Origin: DASZGI01 sp035938995
Lineage (GTDB): Bacteria > Actinomycetota > Actinomycetes > Streptomycetales > Catenulisporaceae
Direction of reading: 5' to 3'
Assembly (NCBI RefSeq): GCF_035938995.1
Contig: NZ_DASZGI010000329.1
Coordinates: 1-64,000 of the forward strand
DNA: 64,000 bases
A program made the position numbers and the translations under genes. The notes beneath the pieces are model-generated. The model saw only the letters and a list, made by a program, of their open reading frames with translations. It was not told the origin of the DNA and searched no databases. Shown one piece after another: positions 16,551 through 24,428 of the stretch. How positions within the stretch are numbered: position 1 is the stretch's first letter; the number at the start of each line of letters is the position of its first letter.

Positions 16551-17891
16551 ATGGCAATCTCTCTTCTCTCTCTGTTGACGACCTTCGGGGACACAGAGGC
16601 GATCGTCTTCAACGGCGAGCGGTGCAGTTATGCCCATCTGGTCTCGCGGGTGGACGACTGGAAAGCGTTCCTGCGCGCCAACGACGTGGCGGCCGGGCAG
16701 GTCGTCGTGCTCGAGGGCGCCAACAGCGTCGAGGCCGTCGCGGGCCTGCTCGCCCTGATCGACGCCAGCGTCATCGTCGTCCCGCTGACCGTCGTCCCCC
16801 CGGCCAAGCGGGCCGAGTTCCACGAGGTCGCGCAGGTCGAGGTGGTCATCGCGCTGGACGAGGGCGGCCGGACCTTTGAACGCACAGGGCGGACCGCCGA
16901 CCACGAGCTGTACGGGCGGCTGCGCGCCGCGAACACCCCCGGGCTGGTCCTGTTCAGCTCCGGCACCACCGGCCGCAGCAAGGCCACGGTGCTGGACTTC
17001 GCCAAGGTCCTGGCCAAGTACGGGGAGCCGACGCGCCCCCTGCGCACGCTGGCCTTCCTCAACCTGGACCACATCGGCGGCATCAATACCCTGTTCCACA
17101 CGCTCAGCCAGGGCGGCGCGCTGATCACCATCCCGGAGCGGACCCCGGCGACGGTGTGCGAGGCCATCGCCGAGTACCGCGTCGAGGTGCTGCCGACCAC
17201 GCCGACCTTCCTCAACATGCTGCTCATCTCGGGCGCGTATGAGCGGTACGACATCTCGTCGCTGACGCTCATCACCTACGGGACCGAGCCGATGCCGGAG
17301 CGCACGCTCAAGCGGCTCAAGGCGGCGCTGCCGGACATCCGTTTCAAGCAGACCTACGGGCTGTCCGAGCTGGGCATCATGCCGACCAAGTCGAAGAGCG
17401 ACGACACCCTCTGGGTCAAGCTCGGCGGCGCAGGCTTCGAATACCGGATCGTCGACAACGTCCTGTGGATCCGCTCCGAGATGGCCATGCTCGGCTACCT
17501 CAACGCCCCCGCCCCCTTCGACGACGAGGGCTACTTCAACACCCAGGATGCGGTCGAGGTGGACGGCGAGTACGTCAGGATCCTGGGCCGCAAGTCGGAG
17601 ATCATCAACGTCGGCGGGGAGAAGGTCTACCCCAGCGAGGTCGAGAACGTCCTGCTGGAGATCCCGAACATCGCCGAGGCGACCGTCTCCGGCAAGGCCA
17701 GCCACGTCACCGGCATGGTGGTCAAGGCCACGGTCAAGCTGATCGAGCCGGCGGACGCGCGCACCGTGCGCCGCCAGGTCCAGGAGCACTGCGCCAAGCG
17801 GCTCGAGCCGTTCAAGGTCCCGGCGCTGGTCGTGATCTCCGAGGACGACCAGCACTCCGACCGGTTCAAGAAGATCAGGAGCGGAGTATGA
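16551..17891 (+). CDS. AMP-dependent acyl ligase (ANL superfamily)
   Basis: A 446-residue adenylating enzyme that would activate a carboxylic acid as its acyl-AMP and pass it to CoA or, given the neighbour, to the carrier protein at 18682. Family motifs are clear: SSGTTGRSK (P-loop, near residue 136), TYGLSELG (near 269), RILGRKSEIINVGGEKVYP (hinge and A8, near 343) and RFKKIRSG near the C-terminus with the catalytic Lys. At 446 residues it is shorter than typical ligases (about 500-550), mainly in the N-terminal subdomain. It is the first gene of the operon; its stop overlaps the SDR start as ATGA. The substrate is not predictable from the sequence, but a fatty or beta-keto acid would fit AvrD. 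Confidence 0.85.
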   Translation: MAISLLSLLTTFGDTEAIVFNGERCSYAHLVSRVDDWKAFLRANDVAAGQVVVLEGANSVEAVAGLLALIDASVIVVPLTVVPPAKRAEFHEVAQVEVVIALDEGGRTFERTGRTADHELYGRLRAANTPGLVLFSSGTTGRSKATVLDFAKVLAKYGEPTRPLRTLAFLNLDHIGGINTLFHTLSQGGALITIPERTPATVCEAIAEYRVEVLPTTPTFLNMLLISGAYERYDISSLTLITYGTEPMPERTLKRLKAALPDIRFKQTYGLSELGIMPTKSKSDDTLWVKLGGAGFEYRIVDNVLWIRSEMAMLGYLNAPAPFDDEGYFNTQDAVEVDGEYVRILGRKSEIINVGGEKVYPSEVENVLLEIPNIAEATVSGKASHVTGMVVKATVKLIEPADARTVRRQVQEHCAKRLEPFKVPALVVISEDDQHSDRFKKIRSGV

Positions 17892-18688
17892 CCGCGGCGG
17901 CAGCAGCAGCGTCGGCGCTTGAGGCGGAGGCCGCGCAGCCGGACGCCACCCTCGAGCCTCAAGCGCTGCCGGTCGCGGTGGTCAGCGGCGGCAGCCGTGG
18001 CCTCGGCCGGGTTCTAGTCGAGCGGCTGCTGGCCGAGGACTGGCGGGTGGCCACGTTCAGCCGCAAGGAGAACGACTTCATCCTCGCGACGACGGAGCAG
18101 TACCCTGACGCCTTCTTCTGGGCCCCCGCGGATCTGGGCGACCCGCGGGCGATGCAGGAGTTCGGCAAGGCGGTAGGGCGCCGCTTCGGCCGGTGCGACC
18201 TGCTGGTCAACAACGCCGGCGTGCTGCACCAGGGCCTGTTCCTGACCACCGGCAACGACCGGATCGAGACGCTGATCGCCAACAACCTGACCGCCCCGAT
18301 CCAGCTCACCCAGGCCTGCGCCAAGCTCATGGTCCGGGCTGGCGGCGGGAGCATCGTCAACGTCTCGTCGATCAACGCCATCCGCGGTTTCCGCGGCGTG
18401 GCGGTCTACGCCGCCGCCAAGGCCGGCCTGGACGGATTCAGCCGCAGCCTGGCCCGTGAGCTGGGCGCCTTCAACATCAGGGTGAACTCGGTGATCCCAG
18501 GCTACTTCGACAGCGACATGACCGCCGGGGTCACCGACGTCAACCGGGAGAAGATCCAGCGCCGCACGCCGCTCGGGCGGCTGGGCACGGCGCAGGAAGT
18601 CGCCAACTCCATCCTCTTCCTCGCCTCGCCGGATGCGAAGTTCGTCACCGGCCAGGCGTTCGTCATCGACGGAGGCATCACATGCTAA
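17888..18688 (+). CDS. Short-chain dehydrogenase/reductase (FabG-like)
   Basis: A 266-residue NAD(P)H-dependent oxidoreductase. About 25 extra residues, Ala/Glu-rich, precede the Rossmann fold. The cofactor loop is SGGSRGLG, followed by VATFSRKEND, where the Arg after Ser suggests NADPH. LLVNNAG, the catalytic Ser in NVSSINAIRG and the YAAAK catalytic pair (near residue 174) are intact. The C-terminal end (FVTGQAFVIDGGIT) is of the FabG type. It overlaps the ligase by 4 bp and the carrier protein gene by 7 bp, so it most likely acts on the carrier-bound acyl chain, for example by reducing a 3-oxo group or oxidising a 3-hydroxy group. Confidence 0.88.
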   Translation: MTAAAAAASALEAEAAQPDATLEPQALPVAVVSGGSRGLGRVLVERLLAEDWRVATFSRKENDFILATTEQYPDAFFWAPADLGDPRAMQEFGKAVGRRFGRCDLLVNNAGVLHQGLFLTTGNDRIETLIANNLTAPIQLTQACAKLMVRAGGGSIVNVSSINAIRGFRGVAVYAAAKAGLDGFSRSLARELGAFNIRVNSVIPGYFDSDMTAGVTDVNREKIQRRTPLGRLGTAQEVANSILFLASPDAKFVTGQAFVIDGGITC

Positions 18689-18963
18689 AGAGCAGGAACG
18701 TCCGTGAAGTGATTGAGCAGGAGCTGCGCGAGCTGCTGGTGGACGCGGACGTGATCAGCGAATCGGACGCGATCGACGACGAGCTGTTCCAGAACGACGT
18801 GAACTCGATGATGCTCGCCCGGCTGCTGATCCAGCTGGAGGCCGAGCTCGGTGTCGACCCGTTCGAGGAGCAGTCCGACGTCGCCGACATCCGCACGATC
18901 ACCGACCTGGTGCGCGTCTACGAGCAGGCATTGGCCGGCACCGCAGTCGGCGCGGGAGCGTAG
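18682..18963 (+). CDS. Acyl carrier protein
   Basis: A 93-residue acidic helical protein with the phosphopantetheine attachment pattern DVNSMMLARLL; Ser42 is the likely attachment residue, in place of the common DSL motif. The surrounding LIQLEAELGVDP matches helix 2 of carrier proteins. The gene starts inside the end of the SDR gene and ends directly before the AvrD-like gene, with ligase, SDR, carrier and AvrD-like genes in one run. This suggests a dedicated carrier that receives an acyl group from the ligase and presents it to the SDR and AvrD-like protein. Confidence 0.87.
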   Translation: MLKSRNVREVIEQELRELLVDADVISESDAIDDELFQNDVNSMMLARLLIQLEAELGVDPFEEQSDVADIRTITDLVRVYEQALAGTAVGAGA

Positions 18964-20034
18964 ATGTCGACCCGCCAGCAACTGACTGTCAATTCCCTGA
19001 ACAAACAACAGTCTATCGACTCCATAGACGACTACCTCGGCCCCAGCGAGACCCGGTTCTTCTCCCGCGGTTATCAGCGCGCTGCTTACCGCGTGGAAGG
19101 GCTGGCCGCCGACGCCGTGGACGCGCCGCAGACCGGCGTGCGCGGCACGGTGGACGTCAGCTACCCGGCGGACTGGTCCAAGAAGAAGCAGGGCACCGAC
19201 CTGCGCCCGCACCTGAGCACCATCGACGCGCTCGTGCTGGGCGTCCAGCTCGCCGAACTGCACCTCGCGCATGCCTACGGCCTCGGTCCGGACGACCTGA
19301 GCGCGGCCCGGCTGCGCAAGGTGGTCCTGCGCGCGGGCTCCGAGCCGCAGGAAGACCTCGTCGGCATCCCGCTGGCTGCGCGCCTGAAGAGCCCTGCCGA
19401 CGAGCCGGGCCCCGACGGCCTGTACCGGTCGCAGTACGAGTGCACGGTCGGGACGCTGCGGGTGCGCTGTGAGATCGACCACCCAATCGTGCACCGCGCC
19501 TACCACGACGCCGAGTTCGACTCCTTCGACGCCGTGCTCGGTCCGGGCGCCTCCCGCTTCTACGGTGACGGCTTCCGGCTGCGGCGCCACTCCATCCAGG
19601 ACATCGCGCTGGATCTTGACGCGCTGGTCGCCGAGGCCGCGGTCCGCTTCACCACGGTGCCCGGCAGCCCGGTACCGGCCGAGGGCATCGGCGGCGCGCG
19701 GCAGCCCGCCGTGTCCCTGGTGGACTGCTTCGTGGTCAACCTCCAACTCGCCCAGGTACTGATGTACGAGCTCGACGGTCTGAGCCGGGCCAACAGCAAC
19801 ACCCTGTGGATGATGCAGACCGCGATGACCGCGCCGGCCGAGCCGGACCTGCTCGTCCTCGACGACGAGGACGCGCCGCTGCGCACCCGCACCGCGATCA
19901 CCGCGAAGCACCTGCTCACCGTGCGCGGGGGCATCTGGCGCAACGTCGACCTGCAGGCCTCGCTCGCCGGGATCGACATGCGCTGCTCGTTCGCACACGA
20001 ACTGCCCCCGGAGATCGCCGCCACCGCGGCCTGA
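18964..20034 (+). CDS. AvrD-family protein (syringolide-type signal synthase candidate)
   Basis: A 356-residue protein that looks like the AvrD family, named for the Pseudomonas avirulence protein that directs syringolide formation from a beta-keto acyl chain and a pentulose. The features used are an N-terminal IDDYLGPSETRFFSRGY block, two similar halves each carrying an LxxQLAxxxxYxxxGL-like helix (VLGVQLAELHLAHAYGLG near residue 90, VVNLQLAQVLMYELDGL near 260), and paired short beta-rich stretches. The doubled layout hints at a tandem hot-dog-like fold, as in the butyrolactone synthase AfsA; this is inference. The gene directly follows the carrier gene. If the family call is right, it would join the carrier-bound chain to a sugar-like partner to make a butenolide-type product. 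It was recognised from memory, so certainty is moderate. Confidence 0.6.
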   Translation: MSTRQQLTVNSLNKQQSIDSIDDYLGPSETRFFSRGYQRAAYRVEGLAADAVDAPQTGVRGTVDVSYPADWSKKKQGTDLRPHLSTIDALVLGVQLAELHLAHAYGLGPDDLSAARLRKVVLRAGSEPQEDLVGIPLAARLKSPADEPGPDGLYRSQYECTVGTLRVRCEIDHPIVHRAYHDAEFDSFDAVLGPGASRFYGDGFRLRRHSIQDIALDLDALVAEAAVRFTTVPGSPVPAEGIGGARQPAVSLVDCFVVNLQLAQVLMYELDGLSRANSNTLWMMQTAMTAPAEPDLLVLDDEDAPLRTRTAITAKHLLTVRGGIWRNVDLQASLAGIDMRCSFAHELPPEIAATAA

Positions 20035-20076
20035 CCCTCCGCCCCGAACCGCACGCGAAGACAGGAGACCCGAACC

Positions 20077-20796
20077 GTGCGAATCTCGATCTCTGGCACC
20101 TACTCGGCGGGGAAGACCTCGACCGCTATCGCGCTGTCCTACTACACCGGCATCCCGCGCTCGCCCGCCAAGACGATCCGCGAGATCATGCCGGACGCGG
20201 TGCCCGGCAAGGCGCTGAACGAGGTGACCCCGGCCGAGTACATCCAGCTGGCAGTGCGCCGGCACGTCGGGCGCGCGGTCAGCGAGGCGCTGCTCGGCGA
20301 AAACTTCATCGCCGACGGCTCCTCGCTGCAGGAGTGGACCTACGCCGCGGCCCGGGTCCAGTTCGGCATGGACCCGGGGACCACGGACGGCGGCCCGGGC
20401 CAGGGCGACCCGGCCGAGATGGCGTTCTTCGGCGCCGTCGCCGCCCAGCTCGGCCACTACTTTAAGCAGCACGTCGTCGAGTCCTTCGACGCGTTCGTGC
20501 ATCTGCGCCGCGAGTTCGGCCTCTCCTCGGACGGCCACCGGCCGATGAGCGAGCAGTTCCGCACCGCCTGCGACGACATGCTGCTGGACGCTCTCCACGA
20601 GCTGCAGATCCCTTACTTCGAGGTCTCCGGCAGCACGCAGGAGCGGCTGGAGAAGATCGTCGAGCACTTCGGCCTGCCGACGGTGCGGCCGGTGGAGGAG
20701 GCGCTCGAGCTGGCGGCGGCCGACTACGCCAAGATCGACTGGCGCCTGGAGAAGGAGCGCACTGCCCAGGCGGCAAGGGCTGTCGCAGTGGCCTAA
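20077..20796 (+). CDS. P-loop NTPase / small-molecule kinase-like protein (AAA_28 type)
   Basis: A 239-residue protein with an N-terminal Walker A, SGTYSAGKTST, at residues 6-16, and overall resemblance to NadR-like/AAA_28 nucleotide-binding proteins, many of which phosphorylate small molecules. No lid or substrate motif can be named. The start is GTG at 20077 with AGGAG upstream. It lies 42 nt after the AvrD-like gene in the same operon. It could phosphorylate the partner substrate or the product; AfsA-type pathways also use phosphorylated partners. This role is a guess from context; only the nucleotide-binding loop is seen directly. Confidence 0.65.
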   Translation: MRISISGTYSAGKTSTAIALSYYTGIPRSPAKTIREIMPDAVPGKALNEVTPAEYIQLAVRRHVGRAVSEALLGENFIADGSSLQEWTYAAARVQFGMDPGTTDGGPGQGDPAEMAFFGAVAAQLGHYFKQHVVESFDAFVHLRREFGLSSDGHRPMSEQFRTACDDMLLDALHELQIPYFEVSGSTQERLEKIVEHFGLPTVRPVEEALELAAADYAKIDWRLEKERTAQAARAVAVA

Positions 20797-20881
20797 AGCA
20801 CAGCTAAAGGCTGTCGCGAGGGCGGCCGCCAGCGGGAATAACAAACAGCAAGCGAACCGCGCAACGAAGGGACTGGACACG

Positions 20882-22381
20882 ATGGTGCCCAACTCCGGCG
20901 GAGTCCCGGCCGCCGCCACCGAACAGCAGGCGTCCGCGCTCGCGTCGCCCCCTGCGCCCCCCGCCCCGGAGCCGTACGACAAGCGCTGGCTGATGCTGCC
21001 GGTCCTGCTGGCGGCGATGTTCATGGCCCAGTTCGACCTCTACGTCGTCAACGTCGCCGCCCCCTCCCTGGAGCGCGACCTGCACGCCGGACCGGCCGCG
21101 CTCGAGCTCATCGTGGCCGGATACGCCTTCACCTATGCCAGCGGCCTGATCACCGGCGGCCGGCTTGGCGACCTGTTCAGCTTCCGCAACCTGTTCATCT
21201 ACGGCACGGCCGCGTTCACCGTCGCCTCGCTGCTGTGCGGCATCGCGCAGACCCCCGGCGAACTGGTCGCGGCCCGGCTGCTGCAGGGCCTGACCGGAGC
21301 GGCGATGGTGCCGCAGGTGCTGGCCACGATCACCGCCACCTTCCCCGCCGCGGAGCGGGCCAAGGCGCTGTCCTGGTTCGGCGTCACAGTCGGCGTCGGC
21401 GCGGTCGCCGGGCAGGTGCTCGGCGGCGCGCTGCTACAGGGCAACGTGTTCGGCCTCGGCTGGCGGGTCATCTTCCTGGTCAACATCCCGATCGGGATCA
21501 TCGCGCTGGCGCTCGCCTGGCGGCTGATGCCGCGCACCCGCTCGGCCGCGCACCCCAAGCTCGACCCGATCGGCGCGGCCGGCATCTCCGGCAGCCTCGC
21601 GCTGCTGCTGATCCCGCTGGTGGTCGGCCGCACCGAGCACTGGCCGGTGTGGACCTGGGTCTGCCTGGCCGCCAGCCTTCCGGTCATGGCGCTGGCGCTG
21701 TTCTGGGAGCGCGCCGTGGCGCAGCGCGGCGGCCAGCCGCTGCTGGACCTGAAGCTGTTCGAGGACGGCGTGTTCACCCGCGGCCTGATCGTCGGCATCG
21801 GGACCTTCGCGGCGTTCTTCAGCTTCATGTTCTGCCTGACCCTCCTGCTCCAGTCGGGCCTCGGCTTGACCCCGCTGGAGGCCGGGTTCACCTTCACCCC
21901 GCTGGGTGTGGCGTTCTCCGCCGCGTCGATCACGGCGCAGCGGATCACCGCCCGGCACGGCGCCCGCGTCATCACCACCGGCACCACACTCGCGGCACTC
22001 GGCGTGATCGCGCTACTGATCGACCTGCACGTGTCCGGCGCGAGCATCAGCGCGCCGCGCCTGATCGGACCCATGATCCTGATCGGCATGGGCAACGGCC
22101 TGGCCGTGCCCGCGCTGGTCGGCGCGGTGCTCGCCGGGGTCAAGCCGCAGCAGGCCGGCGCCGCGGCGGGCGTGCTGACCACCAGCCAGCAGTTCGCCAG
22201 CGCGGCCGGCGTCGCGGCGCTCGGCTCGGTCTTCTTCACCGCGCTCGGCACCGGCCACGGCGCGGCCTCCTACGGCTCGGCCCTGATCTGGGTGGCCTCG
22301 ATCGACCTGGCCCTGACGGTGCTGGCGGCCGGACTCAGCCTCCTGCTGCCCCGTCCGGCGCGGGCCAAAGCCGCGGCCTGA
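20882..22381 (+). CDS. MFS transporter, DHA2/EmrB-QacA type
   Basis: A 499-residue drug:proton antiporter with about 14 membrane segments after a 30-residue cytoplasmic start. Seen motifs include FMAQFDLYVVNVAAPSLERD in helix 1 (motif D), GRLGDLFSFRNLF (motif A, between helices 2 and 3) and GWRVIFLVNIPIGI (motif C region, helix 5). Family members export antibiotics and signals. It lies 85 nt after the NTPase gene with GAAGGGA before the ATG, inside the AvrD operon, and is probably the exporter of its product. A short echo of the NTPase 3' end (GGCTGTCGC) occurs in the gap. Confidence 0.88.
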   Translation: MVPNSGGVPAAATEQQASALASPPAPPAPEPYDKRWLMLPVLLAAMFMAQFDLYVVNVAAPSLERDLHAGPAALELIVAGYAFTYASGLITGGRLGDLFSFRNLFIYGTAAFTVASLLCGIAQTPGELVAARLLQGLTGAAMVPQVLATITATFPAAERAKALSWFGVTVGVGAVAGQVLGGALLQGNVFGLGWRVIFLVNIPIGIIALALAWRLMPRTRSAAHPKLDPIGAAGISGSLALLLIPLVVGRTEHWPVWTWVCLAASLPVMALALFWERAVAQRGGQPLLDLKLFEDGVFTRGLIVGIGTFAAFFSFMFCLTLLLQSGLGLTPLEAGFTFTPLGVAFSAASITAQRITARHGARVITTGTTLAALGVIALLIDLHVSGASISAPRLIGPMILIGMGNGLAVPALVGAVLAGVKPQQAGAAAGVLTTSQQFASAAGVAALGSVFFTALGTGHGAASYGSALIWVASIDLALTVLAAGLSLLLPRPARAKAAA

Positions 22382-22461
22382 CAACGGCCGGGTGGCCGCC
22401 CCGCCGGGCGGCCACCCCGCCGCACCAATGACCTGATTCACCCGGAAGGAGGGGGCGCACG

Positions 22462-22914
22462 ATGACCGTCGTCCCGTCGGGCACCACGCCCGAGGCGCGC
22501 AAGGCGCGCATCGCCCTGCTGTTCGAGTCGATCATCACCAAGGGCGAGCTCGACCTGGCCGACGAACTCTTCCACGAGGACTTCGACTGGCCGCAGTTCA
22601 ACCTGCGCGGCCCCGAGGGGGTGCGCACCTGGGTGCGCGCCTTCCGCACCGCGTTCCCGGACATCAGCGACCTGGTCCAGGAGCAGGTGGCCGAGGGCGA
22701 CGTGGTGGTCACCCGGGTGGAGTGCGTCGGCACCCAGCTCGGCCCGTTCCGCGGGCTGCCGCCGACCGGGAAAAAGGTCACGTTCACCGCGATCGGCATC
22801 GACCGATTCCGCGGCGAGAAGGTGATCGAGCGGCAGGCCCAGTTCGACATCGTCGACCTGATGCGCAAGCTCGGGCACACCCGGCTCGACGTGCCCGCGG
22901 TCAACGAGCCCTGA
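22462..22914 (+). CDS. SnoaL-like/NTF2-fold protein (ester cyclase family)
   Basis: A 150-residue protein of the SnoaL/NTF2-like fold. Typical features are LADELFHEDFDWP near residue 35, RTAFPDISDLVQEQVAEGD near 60-80, and the strand VTRVECVGTQLGPFRGLPPTGKKV, which matches the G-x-x-P-T-G-K pattern of SnoaL-like polyketide cyclases and ester cyclases. Members catalyse aldol cyclisation, hydrolysis or hydroxylation, or act only as binders. Its stop shares a base with the next gene (TGATG), tying it to the molybdenum hydroxylase genes. In this operon it could help close a lactone or furan ring; the reaction is not determinable here. Confidence 0.8.
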   Translation: MTVVPSGTTPEARKARIALLFESIITKGELDLADELFHEDFDWPQFNLRGPEGVRTWVRAFRTAFPDISDLVQEQVAEGDVVVTRVECVGTQLGPFRGLPPTGKKVTFTAIGIDRFRGEKVIERQAQFDIVDLMRKLGHTRLDVPAVNEP

Positions 22915-23780
22915 TGCGCCCGGCACCGTTCCGCTACAGCCGACCGGAGACGGTCGGCGAGGCGGCGGCCGCGCTGCGTGAGTACGGCGGCGCGGCTCGC
23001 TGTCTGGCCGGCGGGCAGAGTCTGCTGGCCTTGATGAACCGCCGGGCGGTACGGCCGGACGTGCTCGTCGACCTGCACCGCCTGTCCGTACTGCGGCACG
23101 TGACCCGCGACGGCCGGGCCCTGCGCATCGGCGCGCTGGCCCGGCACGTCGACCTGGAGCGGCTGCGTGACCCCGCAGTCGTCGGCGGGTACGGCGTGCT
23201 GCCCGAGGCGGCGTCGCTGATCGGACGGCTGCCGGTGCGCACCATGGGCACCTTCGGCGGGAGCCTGGCACACGCGGACCCGAGCGCCGAGTGGTGCCTG
23301 CTCGCGGTGCTGCTGGACGCCGAGATCGCGGTCCTCGACGCGGACGGCGGCCGGGTGGTCGCCGCGCAGGACTTCTTCGCCGGCGCGCATCGCACGGTGC
23401 TGCGTCCGGACGAACTGGTGATCGAGGCGCGGCTGCCCGCGCCCGCGCCGACCGCCGCCCTCGTCGAATTCGCCGAGCAGCCGGGACACCTGCCGCTGGT
23501 CGCGGTCGCGGCGGCGGTGGAACGCGGACCGGACGGGCGGATCGCCTCGGCCCGGGTGGCCGCGGGCGGCGTCGCGGACCGGCCGGTGCGCCTGCGGGGA
23601 GCTGAGACGGCGCTGCTCGGGGAGATCCCGGACGAGAAGCTGCTCGCCCGCGTCGGCGCGGTCGCGGTCGCCGGGCTCGAGCCGCCGGGCGACGTGCGCG
23701 CGGACGGGGCGTATCGCAGGGAACTGGCCGCAGCGCTGACGGTACGCGCGGTGCGCGCTTCGCTGAGCCGAGGAGAGTGA
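22914..23780 (+). CDS. Molybdenum hydroxylase FAD-binding subunit (CoxM/XdhB type)
   Basis: A 288-residue medium subunit that carries FAD between the iron-sulfur and outer electron acceptor sites. It starts PFRYSRPETVGEAAAALREY, then ARCLAGGQSLLALMNRRAVRPDVLVDL (FAD pyrophosphate loop) and TMGTFGGSLAHADPSAEW, which is the second FAD motif. The ATG at 22914 overlaps the upstream stop; the open frame extends back into the SnoaL gene only as a shadow. With the next two genes it forms a complete L-M-S hydroxylase, in the order M, S, L. Confidence 0.92.
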   Translation: MRPAPFRYSRPETVGEAAAALREYGGAARCLAGGQSLLALMNRRAVRPDVLVDLHRLSVLRHVTRDGRALRIGALARHVDLERLRDPAVVGGYGVLPEAASLIGRLPVRTMGTFGGSLAHADPSAEWCLLAVLLDAEIAVLDADGGRVVAAQDFFAGAHRTVLRPDELVIEARLPAPAPTAALVEFAEQPGHLPLVAVAAAVERGPDGRIASARVAAGGVADRPVRLRGAETALLGEIPDEKLLARVGAVAVAGLEPPGDVRADGAYRRELAAALTVRAVRASLSRGE

Positions 23781-23786
23781 CGGGGG

Positions 23787-24428
23787 ATGGCTGTGCCGAC
23801 CAATACCGCGCCGACAAACACAGTGCCGCCCAGCACAGCGTCGATCGATGACGAGGTAGTTGATGGAGGGCCGCTCGGTGCGGTCTCCTCGGCCACGATC
23901 GAGGCGGACGTCCGGCTGACGGTCAACGGGACCACACACAGGCTGACCGTGGAAGCCCGACGCAACCTGGTTGACGTCCTGCGCCGCGACCTGGGCCTGA
24001 ATGGCACGCAGGTCGGCTGTGACACCGGCGCCTGCGGGTCGTGCACGGTACTGATGGGCGGAGAGCCGGTGCGCTCGTGCCTGGTCTTGGCCGCGCAGGC
24101 GGACGGCGCGTCGATCGAGACCGTCGAATCGCTGGCCCCGGACGGCATTCTGGGGCCGCTGCAAGAGGCCTTCCGCGAGAAGTTTGCCCTGCAGTGCGGA
24201 TTCTGCACGGCCGGTTTCCTGATGCTGGGCACCGCACTGCTGCGGCAGGAACCTGACGCGGACCGCGACCGTATCAGGGAGTGGGTATCGGCGAACCTGT
24301 GCCGGTGCACCGGATACAGCACCATCATCGACGCGATCGAGGCGGCCGCCCAAGCGGGGCACCGACTGCCGCTGGACACCACGCCGCGCGAAGAAGCGTC
24401 CGAGATCGGGGCGGAGCGGTCGGCTTGA
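23787..24428 (+). CDS. Molybdenum hydroxylase 2Fe-2S subunit (CoxS/XdhA type)
   Basis: A 213-residue small subunit with two 2Fe-2S clusters. The plant-type cluster uses Cys78, Cys83, Cys86 and Cys98 (GCDTGACGSC). The second uses Cys137, Cys140, Cys172 and Cys174 (CGFCTAGF and LCRCTGYS). All eight are present. An unusual 40-residue Thr/Asn/Pro-rich N-terminal extension precedes the usual start near residue 41 (VRLTVNGTTH), and there is a short acidic tail. It starts 6 nt after the FAD subunit and overlaps the molybdenum subunit start by 4 bp. Confidence 0.93.
   Translation: MAVPTNTAPTNTVPPSTASIDDEVVDGGPLGAVSSATIEADVRLTVNGTTHRLTVEARRNLVDVLRRDLGLNGTQVGCDTGACGSCTVLMGGEPVRSCLVLAAQADGASIETVESLAPDGILGPLQEAFREKFALQCGFCTAGFLMLGTALLRQEPDADRDRIREWVSANLCRCTGYSTIIDAIEAAAQAGHRLPLDTTPREEASEIGAERSA

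Noticed and set aside
16551..17891. NRPS-type adenylation domain
   Set aside because: No condensation domain or amino-acid-binding context; the short length and the separate carrier, SDR and thioesterase fit an acyl ligase better.
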